Part shown: piece after piece, positions 1 through 5,799 of the stretch
Layout of the letters: the number at the start of each line of letters is the position of its first letter
How positions within the stretch are numbered: the stretch's first letter is position 1
Source: an uncultured Bacillota bacterium
GTDB lineage: Bacteria > Bacillota > Clostridia > Peptostreptococcales > Anaerovoracaceae
Direction: 5' to 3'
Length of the DNA: 5,799 bases
NCBI GenBank assembly: GCA_947302945.1
Contig: CAMYWZ010000080.1
Coordinates: forward strand, 1 to 5,799
Made by a program: the position numbers and the translations under genes
The notes under the pieces: model-generated
Told to the model about the DNA's origin: nothing
The model's input: only the letters and a program-made list of their open reading frames with translations
Databases searched by the model: none

Positions 1-131
1 CAATCGCTAAGAACCGGGTTCCCCGACAGTCCTCCAGGCAACCATACTGCCGCAGATAGAAACTATACAATAAAAGCCAGCGGTCCCCCTTAATGTCACC
101 CGAGTCAGGGATGCGGCTGTTTTTGAACTAA

Positions 132-199
132 AGAACCGTCCCATAAGTTTGGCACCAAGAGAACCGTCCCTGAAAGTGCGGCACTAGAAGGGTCGTCCC
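132..199. repeat. Short array of imperfect ~28-base direct repeats upstream of nth
   Basis: The 11-mer AGAACCGTCCC occurs exactly at 132-142 and 160-170, a spacing of 28 bases. A degenerate third copy (AGAAGGGTCGTCCC) lies at 186-199. The spacers also resemble each other: each contains GGCAC (151-155 and 180-184). The array ends two bases before the first nth start codon, and the third copy supplies the purine-rich stretch that could act as its ribosome binding site. From memory, GGGACGGTTCT-type motifs next to GGCAC-like words recur between genes in many Clostridia-related genomes, so this is probably a dispersed intergenic repeat rather than a CRISPR array: there are only three units, with no true unique spacers. 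The rest of 1-201 holds no gene I can support. Confidence 0.7.
186..192 (+). promoter_or_regulatory. Weak ribosome binding site for nth
   Basis: AGAAGGG lies nine bases upstream of the ATG at 202 and is the only Shine-Dalgarno-like stretch near the gene. It favours the 202 start over the in-frame ATG at 211, which would be 18 bases away. The site falls inside the degenerate third copy of the upstream repeat. Against this, counting from the 211 ATG gives residue numbers identical to E. coli Nth, so the start remains unsettled. Confidence 0.4.
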
Positions 200-201
200 C
201 T

Positions 202-837
202 ATGATCATTATGAAGAAGAAAGATGTTGAAAAGGTAATAGAGAGGCTGACCGGGGCGTATCCGGATGCGGGGTGCGCGCTGGATTACGGGACGAGGTTC
301 CAGCTGCTGGTCAGTGTAATGCTGTCGGCGCAGACCACAGACGCGAGCGTCAACAGGGTAACGCCGGCGCTGTTCGCGAAGGCCCCGGACGCGGCTGCCA
401 TGGCCGCCATGCCAGAAGAGGAGCTGCAGGACATCATCCGCAGCATAGGGCTATACAAGAACAAGTCCAAAAACCTACTTGCCATGTCGCGGCAGATTCT
501 GGAACGCTTCGAAGGCGAAGTTCCTTCGGACAGAGCCTCCCTCGAGTCACTGCCCGGCGTAGGCCGCAAGACCGCCAACGTAGTCCTTGCCGAAGGCTTC
601 GGAGAGCAGCAGATAGCCGTTGACACGCACGTTTTCCGCGTTGCCAACAGAATTGGCCTTACCTGCGCAAAAAACGTCTCAGAGACCGAATCAGGGCTTC
701 AGAAGGCCATTCCCGAAGATAAGTGGACCCTGATGCATCACTGCCTCATCTTCCACGGCCGCAGATGCTGCCATGCCCGCGGCCCGAACTGCACAGCCTG
801 CCCCATAAACGACATATGCGAAAAGAACGGCCTCTAG
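202..837 (+). CDS. nth: Endonuclease III (DNA glycosylase/AP lyase)
   Basis: A 211-residue cytoplasmic base-excision-repair enzyme that removes oxidised pyrimidines from DNA and cleaves the resulting abasic site. The length is that of the family. Visible hallmarks are LLSAQTTD-like residues near 40-47 (here MLSAQTTD), the helix-hairpin-helix LPGVGRKTA at 117-125 with catalytic Lys123, and VDTHVFRV at 140-147 with catalytic Asp141. The C-terminal [4Fe-4S] ligands Cys190, Cys197, Cys200 and Cys206 have the exact C-x6-C-x2-C-x5-C spacing. All key residues are present, so the enzyme should be active. These residues are each three higher than in E. coli Nth (K120, D138, C187 onward), so translation may start at the ATG at 211 (MKKKDVEK). 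It stands alone on the plus strand, convergent with the transporter operon, and its last codons form part of a terminator hairpin. Confidence 0.97.
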   Translation: MIIMKKKDVEKVIERLTGAYPDAGCALDYGTRFQLLVSVMLSAQTTDASVNRVTPALFAKAPDAAAMAAMPEEELQDIIRSIGLYKNKSKNLLAMSRQILERFEGEVPSDRASLESLPGVGRKTANVVLAEGFGEQQIAVDTHVFRVANRIGLTCAKNVSETESGLQKAIPEDKWTLMHHCLIFHGRRCCHARGPNCTACPINDICEKNGL

Positions 838-845
838 GCCGTTCT
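824..845. terminator. Bidirectional intrinsic terminator between convergent genes
   Basis: A perfect 9-bp stem, AGAACGGCC (824-832) with GGCCGTTCT (837-845), closes a 4-base loop. Read on the minus strand, the hairpin is followed by TTT directly after the stem end TTCT, giving a U-rich tail, so it suits the end of the opp-type operon. On the plus strand it is followed by CATTATTT, a weaker tail for nth. The nth stop codon (835-837) lies inside the hairpin, and the last codons of nth encode the left arm. Confidence 0.8.
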
Positions 846-847
846 CA

Positions 848-1882
848 TTATTTCAGCAGTTTTTTCGCCAGCGTGATCATGATCTTAAAGCAGCTGTTCT
901 CTGCGCCGGGGATCTTTTCCCCGAGGCTCTCCGGGATGTCCGCGCACAGGCCGGTCGACGGGCGCAGCCAGCAGTGTCTCATGCTGCCGTCCGCGTAAAC
1001 ATAGAAGTGATTATGATCCAGCTGTATGGTCGGAGCGCTTTTAAAGAACACCTGCGCGTAGCCATCGCTTTCGTAAAGCCCTCTGGAACTCCCGTCGTAG
1101 CTTGCTATCGTCCCCAGCCTGTAGCCTTCCTTTATAAGCCCGTCCGCGACATAGTCCACTATGAGCGAATTTTCAAGCCAGGAAAAGCTGACGAACTCCT
1201 CTATGCCGTTCGCCTTCGCGTAAGCCCTGTACGAATCGGATACGACAAGCTTTGCGCTTCCGCTGCCAAGCTCTATCTTTACATGCTCCGGCGAAGACAC
1301 GAAGGCTGTGAGCTCCTTCAAAAACGCTGCCGTATCCGCGTCCTTATACGGGTCGAGCTTTGCCGCCTCCTCGTCGTTTTGGGAATAGAAAACGTTCTTG
1401 TACAGCTCCTGGACAGGCGCCATGAAAAGCAGGCGCTCGACTGCGCCTCCGGCATCATTGAGGGCTTCAAGCGCTTCATAAAGACCTGAGCTCAGCCGAA
1501 CCTGGCTGCCCGCGGAAGCATTCAGAGCATCCAGCGAATACTCCGCCTTCGCGTCCTCTAAAAGCTGGGTGTAAAGACTCTGGATGGCCCGCGATTCCGC
1601 GGCGGCCCTGACCCCGGACACCCCGATGTTATACGAAAGCGCGAACTCCTGGGCATACTCCGACGCAGCAGAACCGCCTTTTGCGTCTATCTGCCTGATG
1701 CCGGAATCCGCCCCTAAAGCCGAAAGCACCCCCCGCACGATGAAAAAGATGCCTACCGCAGCAAAAAGCACGGCGACTATCGCCCTCAGCTTGACGTGCT
1801 TTTCAGAAAGCTCTATGCGCTTGACCGGTTCGAAGTCGCCGTAATAATTTTGTTGTCTTGTGGCTTTTGTGCGCCTTGCCAT
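848..1882 (-). CDS. Membrane-anchored protein with a degenerate ApbE-like (FMN transferase) domain
   Basis: 344 residues. A basic N-terminus (about 1-33) is followed by one hydrophobic helix (about 34-57), which predicts a cytoplasmic N-terminus and an extracytoplasmic body. The body resembles the ApbE fold in order and spacing: an N-x-x-x-G stretch with LSSGLYEALEAL near 121-141; VDYVADGLIKEGY at 242-254, matching the VD...LLKEAG helix after the KGYA motif; a GGN-like site reading DGSSRGL at 263-269; and DGS..RHCWLRPSTGL at 298-312, like the DG..YHHIIDPrTG motif. Key residues differ: the KG of KGYA reads NS, GGN reads DGS, and the DP aspartate is Arg307. The usual C-terminal ADALATALF segment is not visible. 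Flavin transfer is therefore doubtful, and a structural or binding role is more likely. The start codon overlaps the oppF-type stop as TAATG with no clear Shine-Dalgarno site, suggesting translational coupling. I see no lipobox. The family call is my reading of motifs, not a search result; an unrelated hypothetical protein remains possible. Confidence 0.5.
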   Translation of the reverse strand: MARRTKATRQQNYYGDFEPVKRIELSEKHVKLRAIVAVLFAAVGIFFIVRGVLSALGADSGIRQIDAKGGSAASEYAQEFALSYNIGVSGVRAAAESRAIQSLYTQLLEDAKAEYSLDALNASAGSQVRLSSGLYEALEALNDAGGAVERLLFMAPVQELYKNVFYSQNDEEAAKLDPYKDADTAAFLKELTAFVSSPEHVKIELGSGSAKLVVSDSYRAYAKANGIEEFVSFSWLENSLIVDYVADGLIKEGYRLGTIASYDGSSRGLYESDGYAQVFFKSAPTIQLDHNHFYVYADGSMRHCWLRPSTGLCADIPESLGEKIPGAENSCFKIMITLAKKLLK

Positions 1883-3195
1883 TACAGTACCGAGACCAGC
1901 AATGCCAGCAGGAAGAGGACTATGACGACTCCTCTGACGATGAAGCCTACTATCGATCCCTTACGCCAGGCCTTGAAATTCCTGATGTAGTTCTTCTTCC
2001 TGTAGATGTGCGAGATTATCAGCGCGATTATCGGGATTATGAATCCCAGTACGCCGAACCACTTGTTTCCCGTATCGTGCAGAGGCCTGTTGAGTATCTC
2101 CTCGTGGCTCTTCACCACGTTGACGTTCTTCTTGTCGAGCTCCGCCTTCTCCTCCGGAGTTACGATGGTGACCGACTTGACCGAAACGCCGCTTTCCCTC
2201 TGCTTCCTGTAATTCTCTATCTCCGATTTGCTGCCGTAGATGAAGTGGTTGTGTCCTATATCCACCATCTCCGGCTGCTCAACCGAGTAGTCGTGCACGG
2301 AAGGATCGTAGGTGAACAGCACCTTGTTCTTCTCAAGCTTAGGATCCGGGATAGGAATGGCTGAAATAAGGGACTTGGTGTAGGGATGGAGCGGGAAGTT
2401 GAAGAGCTCTTCCGCCTCCGCGATCTCTACGATGTTGCCCTTATAGATAACTGCTATCCTGTCGGATATGAACCTTACTATCGAAAGGTCGTGAGCTATG
2501 AACAGGTAGGTGGTGCCGCGCTCGCGCTGGAACTTCTTGAGCAGGTTGAGGACCTGGGCTCGTATGGAAACGTCCAGAGCGGAGATGGGCTCGTCCGCAA
2601 CGACGAACTCCGGCTCCATGACCATTGCCCTCGCAAGTCCTATCCTCTGGCGCAGTTCGCCTGAAAATTCGTGCGGGTAACGGGTAAGGTGCTCCGGAAG
2701 AAGACCTACCTCGTTGATTATGGTCTCTACCTTATTGACTCTGTCAGCCTCGTCCTTGAACAGGTGGAAGTTGTAGAGTCCTTCGGATATTATGTAGTCT
2801 ACGGTGGCGCGCTCGTTGAGGGAGCTTGCCGGGTCCTGGAAGATCATCTGTATGTTTCTGATGACTTCCCTGTCCAGAGCCTTGGATATCTTTCCGGATA
2901 TCTTGACGCCCTTATAGTCTATCTCTCCGGCTGCCAGCGGGTTTACCCTGATTATGGCTCTTCCTATGGTGGTCTTGCCCGAACCGGACTCGCCTACCAG
3001 GGAGAAAGTCTCGCCCTTGTAAATGTTGAACGAAGCGTTCTTGACGGCCTTTACGGCATTGTCGCCTTTGCCGAAGGTGATGTCTATGTTCTTGATCGAG
3101 ACAAGGATCTCCTTGCCGGTCTCAGGATCTATAGGTCCGTGTTCAGGGAGGACAGAAGACTGTGTCTGCTTGTTTGTTTCTTTATCTTTTGCCAC
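1882..3195 (-). CDS. oppF: Oligopeptide ABC transporter ATPase, OppF type, with C-terminal membrane extension
   Basis: 437 residues, longer than the usual 310-340 for OppF. The ATPase domain (about 30-260) has Walker [10 protein letters not shown] (68-76, Lys74), Q-loop [11 protein letters not shown] (Gln120), Walker B with catalytic Asp201-Glu202, D-loop SALD and H-loop His235. The signature motif, normally SGGQ-like, reads FSGEL (177-181), so its second glycine is Glu180. The Opp/Dpp C-terminal domain starts at [12 protein letters not shown] (270-281) but lacks the cysteines usual in this region. Residues about 335-372 are a charged linker, followed by two predicted membrane helices (about 378-397 and 414-437), with basic residues between them. 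This is unusual for a normally peripheral ATPase. Translation starts with GTG, supported by AGGAGGT five bases upstream; the oppD-type stop lies within that site. It should pair with the OppD-type protein to drive peptide uptake; the substrate could instead be nickel, dipeptides or another Opp/Dpp-family ligand. Confidence 0.88.
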   Translation of the reverse strand: MAKDKETNKQTQSSVLPEHGPIDPETGKEILVSIKNIDITFGKGDNAVKAVKNASFNIYKGETFSLVGESGSGKTTIGRAIIRVNPLAAGEIDYKGVKISGKISKALDREVIRNIQMIFQDPASSLNERATVDYIISEGLYNFHLFKDEADRVNKVETIINEVGLLPEHLTRYPHEFSGELRQRIGLARAMVMEPEFVVADEPISALDVSIRAQVLNLLKKFQRERGTTYLFIAHDLSIVRFISDRIAVIYKGNIVEIAEAEELFNFPLHPYTKSLISAIPIPDPKLEKNKVLFTYDPSVHDYSVEQPEMVDIGHNHFIYGSKSEIENYRKQRESGVSVKSVTIVTPEEKAELDKKNVNVVKSHEEILNRPLHDTGNKWFGVLGFIIPIIALIISHIYRKKNYIRNFKAWRKGSIVGFIVRGVVIVLFLLALLVSVL

Positions 3196-3200
3196 AGCTT

Positions 3201-3207
3201 ACCTCCT
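3201..3207 (-). promoter_or_regulatory. Strong Shine-Dalgarno site for the GTG-started oppF-type gene
   Basis: AGGAGGT on the minus strand ends five bases before the GTG at 3195-3193. It overlaps the TAG stop (3208-3206) of the oppD-type gene, so ribosomes finishing OppD are placed to start OppF. The site settles the non-ATG start. Confidence 0.85.
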
Positions 3208-4954
3208 AAATGTTGAACGCGTTGATCAGCTTCTGATGGATGTCCTTGATGATCTCGGGCTTTTCCACCTTCGGGGCGCGGGGATCTTCAAGCCAGGTCT
3301 TGGCATAGTGAGTTTCCGACACCTTGAACATCGGGGCTTCCTTTACCGTATCGATCTTAAGGCAGTACGGGTTTCTGGGAGCAAACGGATCGCCTACGAT
3401 CTCGTTGTACAGCGACGGAGGCGTACCTGTTATGGAGTACAGGGTGGTGTTCCTCTCCGCGAGCTGAGGCATTGAAGAGAGCAGCGCCCAGGTGTACGGG
3501 TGGCGCGGATCGTAGAAGATATCTTCCACTGTGCCCAGTTCTATGAGCTGCCCTGCGTAAAGGACGCCAACTCTGTCCGCGATGTTGGCTACTACGCCGA
3601 GGTCGTGGGTTATGAACACTATGGTGTAGCCGAACTCTTTCTGCAGGTCCTTGATCAGCTGCAGTATCTGAGCCTGAATGGTAACGTCCAGGGCTGTTGT
3701 AGGCTCGTCGCAGATGAGTATCTTGGGCTGGCAGGACAGCGCGATGGCTATTACGATACGCTGCCTCATGCCGCCGGAATACTGGAACGGATAGTCGTCA
3801 AAACGGTTCTCCGCGTCGGGTATGCCTACCTTGTCCATAAGCTCCAGAGCGCGCTTTCTGGCTTCCGCCTCGGAGCACTGCTGGTGTTTGAGTATTATGG
3901 ACATTATCTGAGTGCCTATGGTGAGTATGGGGTTGAGGGAGCTCATCGGGTCCTGGAAGACCGTGGCTATCCTCTTTCCGCGGATCTGTGTCCAGTCCCC
4001 GGAATACTTGAATTTTGCGAGGTTGAGTATGCAGGTGCCGTGAAGCTGCTCGGGAGTTTCATCCAGGTACTTAACGCGGAACACGACTGTATCGAAGACT
4101 TTGTTGCGGGTCTCTTCGTCGTTGAGATCGACGCCCAGCTCCATAGCCTTCTTGAGAGCCTCTTCCAGAGCCTTTATGGACTTGGTCCTCTGCCTCTTTC
4201 CGAAACGTCCGACCGACAGCCAGATCTCTTTGGCGAGGATCTCGTTGCGCTGCAGATCCGCGGCAGAAGCCGGAGCTGCGGTGGCTTCCTTGTACTGCGC
4301 CTGCAGTTCCGCCATTCTGGCGTGATATGCTTTATTGTATTCCGTGTCGTTCTTGGCGGCAGTCTTATAAGCCTTGAGCCTCTTTGCCTCTTCCTTTTCC
4401 AGTTCGGCTATCCTGATGTCCAGCTCCTTAAGACGGCTGCCTGCCTGCTTGATAAGGGCCTTTTCGGTCTTGGGGTTGTAGGTCTGGCGCTTGTTGTATG
4501 TTTCGGCGCGCTCGAATCTCAGGTCCTCGAGTTCTTTGGTTATGGTGTCGATCTCTTCCTGAGAGAGCTCGCCGCGCCTCTTGTTCTCTGACTCCAGCGC
4601 CTTCATCTGCTTGAAGATGTCAGAACCTGCAGTGAGCTTCGCGGACTCGTCCAGTTGCTTCTTTATATCGGCTACGATCTGCTTTTCGGAAGCGCCGTAA
4701 GCCACTTTTGTATCCGCAAGCTCCGGATCGCTGAAGATTATCTTGCCCTTGTCTATGAATCCGTTGTCATCCAGCATGCCCGCGAAAGTCTTGGTAAATA
4801 CGGACTTTCCGGAACCGGACTCTCCGACTATGGCTATGGATTCGTTCTCGTAGATATCCAGCGAAATGCCGCGTATGGCTGTAAGTATCCTTCCGCGGAC
4901 TCTGAACTTCACTACCAGATCCTGTACGGAGAGCAGGACTTTCTTGTCTTCCAT
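3206..4954 (-). CDS. oppD: Oligopeptide ABC transporter ATPase, OppD type, with large coiled-coil insertion
   Basis: 582 residues against about 320-350 for a usual OppD. The conserved ATPase parts are complete: Walker A GESGSGKS (44-51, Lys50), Q-loop [11 protein letters not shown] (Gln334), signature YSGGMRQRI (392-400), Walker B ILICDEP with Asp416-Glu417, D-loop TALD and H-loop His450. Walker A to Q-loop normally spans about 60 residues but here spans 284. The extra ~236 residues (about 83-318) are rich in Glu, Lys, Ala and Leu. They look like a long coiled coil (about 88-225) followed by a mixed helical part, before the normal sequence resumes at [13 protein letters not shown]. The C-terminal peptide-transporter domain is present ([12 protein letters not shown], then [10 protein letters not shown]), but two of the usual cysteines are Asp522 and Asn528. 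ATG start with a strong upstream Shine-Dalgarno site. It acts at the inner face of the membrane, pairing with the OppF-type protein to power the permease. Confidence 0.9.
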   Translation of the reverse strand: MEDKKVLLSVQDLVVKFRVRGRILTAIRGISLDIYENESIAIVGESGSGKSVFTKTFAGMLDDNGFIDKGKIIFSDPELADTKVAYGASEKQIVADIKKQLDESAKLTAGSDIFKQMKALESENKRRGELSQEEIDTITKELEDLRFERAETYNKRQTYNPKTEKALIKQAGSRLKELDIRIAELEKEEAKRLKAYKTAAKNDTEYNKAYHARMAELQAQYKEATAAPASAADLQRNEILAKEIWLSVGRFGKRQRTKSIKALEEALKKAMELGVDLNDEETRNKVFDTVVFRVKYLDETPEQLHGTCILNLAKFKYSGDWTQIRGKRIATVFQDPMSSLNPILTIGTQIMSIILKHQQCSEAEARKRALELMDKVGIPDAENRFDDYPFQYSGGMRQRIVIAIALSCQPKILICDEPTTALDVTIQAQILQLIKDLQKEFGYTIVFITHDLGVVANIADRVGVLYAGQLIELGTVEDIFYDPRHPYTWALLSSMPQLAERNTTLYSITGTPPSLYNEIVGDPFAPRNPYCLKIDTVKEAPMFKVSETHYAKTWLEDPRAPKVEKPEIIKDIHQKLINAFNI

Positions 4955-4960
4955 TTCCTG

Positions 4961-4968
4961 TCCTCCTT
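4961..4968 (-). promoter_or_regulatory. Strong Shine-Dalgarno site for the oppD-type gene
   Basis: AAGGAGGA on the minus strand lies six bases before the ATG at 4954-4952 and overlaps the TAA stop (4969-4967) of the oppC-type gene. This is the same stop/Shine-Dalgarno arrangement as at the oppD-oppF junction, which supports one co-translated operon. Confidence 0.85.
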
Positions 4969-5799
4969 ACATGTGTGTCCTGGGGTCTGAGGCGTCGCCG
5001 AGGTTCTGCCCGACCAGATAAAGGACCACTGTGATTATGGATGTGACGACTACCGGGCTCCAGAACTCGAAGGCCCAGTTGCTGATGAGCATCGCGTTCT
5101 CTGACTCGTAGATCAGGCGTCCGAGGGACATGTCCTTAAGGCCCATGCCTATGTAGGCAAGGAATACCTCGTAGGAAATGTAGGACGGGACCTCGGTGGC
5201 TATCAGAGTAACTATTACCGAAGTCATGAACGGGAGTATGTTCTTGGTGGCTATCCTCATGGTGGACGTGCCCAGGCACTTGGAAGCCAGATTATACTCG
5301 CGGTCTCTGATGATTATTACCTGCGTTCTGATAAAGTAAGCTATACCCAGCCAGCCGGTTATCGTAAGCGCGAAGACCATTGACCAGAAGCTTGCCGTGA
5401 ACAGCATTATCATGACTGAGATCAGCAGTATGTAAGGGATGTTTCCTATTATGTTGTAGACCTCGGTCATTACGATGTCGACCTTCTTGGAGAAGCCCCA
5501 GACAGCGCCGAGTATGACGCCTATGGTCATGTTGATCGCGGCGCATACAAAGGCCAGCGAGACTGAGATCCTTGAGCCGTACCATACCGCGTCGAACGTG
5601 GAGTTCCCTGCGGCGCCGGCACCGAGTATCCAGCGTATCGAGAAACCGAAGTACTTTATGGCTGCTGCCGGTCCGAGGTGCTTGGCGTTCGGGTCCATGA
5701 TGTTGGCGAACCTGTCGTAACCGAAGACCGCCGGGTACACGAACGCGAAGATTATGATAAGACCGAGCAGGGAAAGCGCCACGATGTTTACTTTTTTCC
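4967..5799 (-). CDS. oppC: Oligopeptide ABC transporter permease, OppC type (5' end outside window)
   Basis: A polytopic inner-membrane permease subunit that forms the import channel together with OppB. The frame stays open from the right edge. A GTG at 5782 could be taken as a start, but the codons before it read KKVNI, which fits the basic residues that normally precede the first helix of OppC, so the true start lies beyond 5799. Numbering from 5782, predicted helices lie near 3-20, 74-96, 113-150 (probably two), 182-200 and 241-258. The region before helix 2 has GAGAAGNSTFDAVWYGSRIS, matching the GTD..G...FD..W.GAR.S block, although the usual Thr-Asp reads Ala-Gly. The EAA coupling loop that docks on the ATPases is EYNLASKCLG...NILP (162-184). 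The C-terminal signature GQNLGDASDPR (258-268) is typical of OppC/DppC. It is followed after 12 bases by the oppD-type gene. Confidence 0.9.
   Translation of the reverse strand, partial: KKVNIVALSLLGLIIIFAFVYPAVFGYDRFANIMDPNAKHLGPAAAIKYFGFSIRWILGAGAAGNSTFDAVWYGSRISVSLAFVCAAINMTIGVILGAVWGFSKKVDIVMTEVYNIIGNIPYILLISVMIMLFTASFWSMVFALTITGWLGIAYFIRTQVIIIRDREYNLASKCLGTSTMRIATKNILPFMTSVIVTLIATEVPSYISYEVFLAYIGMGLKDMSLGRLIYESENAMLISNWAFEFWSPVVVTSIITVVLYLVGQNLGDASDPRTHM

Noticed and set aside
11..21. Small inverted repeat GAACC-G-GGTTC at the left edge
   Set aside because: Five-base arms with a one-base centre are too short to be meaningful, and no gene context is visible.
64..71. TATACAAT as a possible -10 promoter box for nth
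   Set aside because: No -35-like sequence at the right distance (CATACT at 43-48) and it lies about 130 bases from the gene, so it cannot be told from chance.
75..124. Imperfect hairpin (AGCC/GGCT, GC/GC, CCC/GGG) followed by GTTTTT, a possible terminator of an upstream plus-strand gene
   Set aside because: Only nine pairs broken by internal loops and a 20-base loop, which is too weak to call without the upstream gene.
1..126. Minus-strand frame open from 126 to the left edge, 42 codons without an ATG, and a plus-strand frame open from 1 to 93
   Set aside because: No start codon with a ribosome binding site and no recognisable protein family. They may be chance open frames or the tail of something beyond the edge, but nothing supports calling a gene.
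132..199. Repeat array considered as a small CRISPR
   Set aside because: Only three imperfect units, spacers similar to one another, and no cas genes.
974..1844. Plus-strand open frames (171 and 86 codons) opposite the ApbE-like gene
   Set aside because: The minus-strand gene is supported by TAATG coupling, a membrane helix and ApbE-like motifs, while the plus-strand frames have none of these.
950..2270. HNHF tetrapeptide present in both the OppF-type protein (315-318) and the ApbE-like protein (290-293)
   Set aside because: The flanking residues do not align beyond this word, and each copy fits its own family's motif region, so it is probably coincidence.
1858..3475. Several plus-strand open frames of 68-181 codons opposite the oppF-type gene and the end of oppD
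   Set aside because: All are shadows of the well-supported minus-strand ATPase genes and resemble no known family.
3500..4591. Long plus-strand open frame (363 codons) opposite the oppD-type gene
   Set aside because: It is fully antisense to a clear OppD-type ATPase with intact motifs, has no recognisable domain and no good ribosome binding site. It arises from codon bias in the real gene.

Overview
The window looks like a piece of a bacterial chromosome, probably from an anaerobic Bacillota (Clostridia-like) genome of moderate GC. The reasons are AGGAGG-type Shine-Dalgarno sites, a GTG start, tightly packed genes and Opp-type transporter proteins with Firmicute-like motifs. The frequent ATA and AGG codons would also fit some other anaerobic phyla, so this placement is an inference.

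Layout. Positions 1-201 hold no supported gene. The last 70 bases there are a short array of imperfect ~28-base repeats (core AGAACCGTCCC) that runs right up to the first gene. Positions 202-837 (+) encode endonuclease III (nth), a base-excision-repair DNA glycosylase with all catalytic and iron-sulfur residues intact. Everything from 848 to the right edge lies on the minus strand and reads as one operon, in transcription order: an oppC-type permease (5799-4967, cut by the window edge), an oppD-type ATPase (4954-3206), an oppF-type ATPase (3195-1882) and a membrane-anchored protein that resembles a degenerate ApbE flavin transferase (1882-848). Gaps are 12 and 10 bases, then a one-base overlap (TAATG). 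Two of the junctions carry strong Shine-Dalgarno sites that overlap the preceding stop codon. The operon converges on nth, and a 9-bp hairpin shared by both 3' ends is the likely terminator.

How the genes fit together. OppC, OppD and OppF are the usual parts of an oligopeptide/dipeptide ABC importer. OppB and the binding protein OppA would be expected upstream, beyond the right edge. Several features depart from the textbook importer. OppD carries an insertion of about 236 residues, largely predicted coiled coil, between its Walker A and Q-loop. OppF has a C-terminal extension ending in two predicted membrane helices and a signature motif changed to FSGEL. Both ATPases lack the cysteines usual in their C-terminal domains. 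The last gene is an ApbE-fold-like protein, probably extracytoplasmic, with its key motifs substituted. Together these suggest a divergent Opp-type importer whose ATPases have extra protein-contact and membrane-anchoring parts. This is the most interesting aspect of the window; its function and substrate cannot be read from sequence alone.
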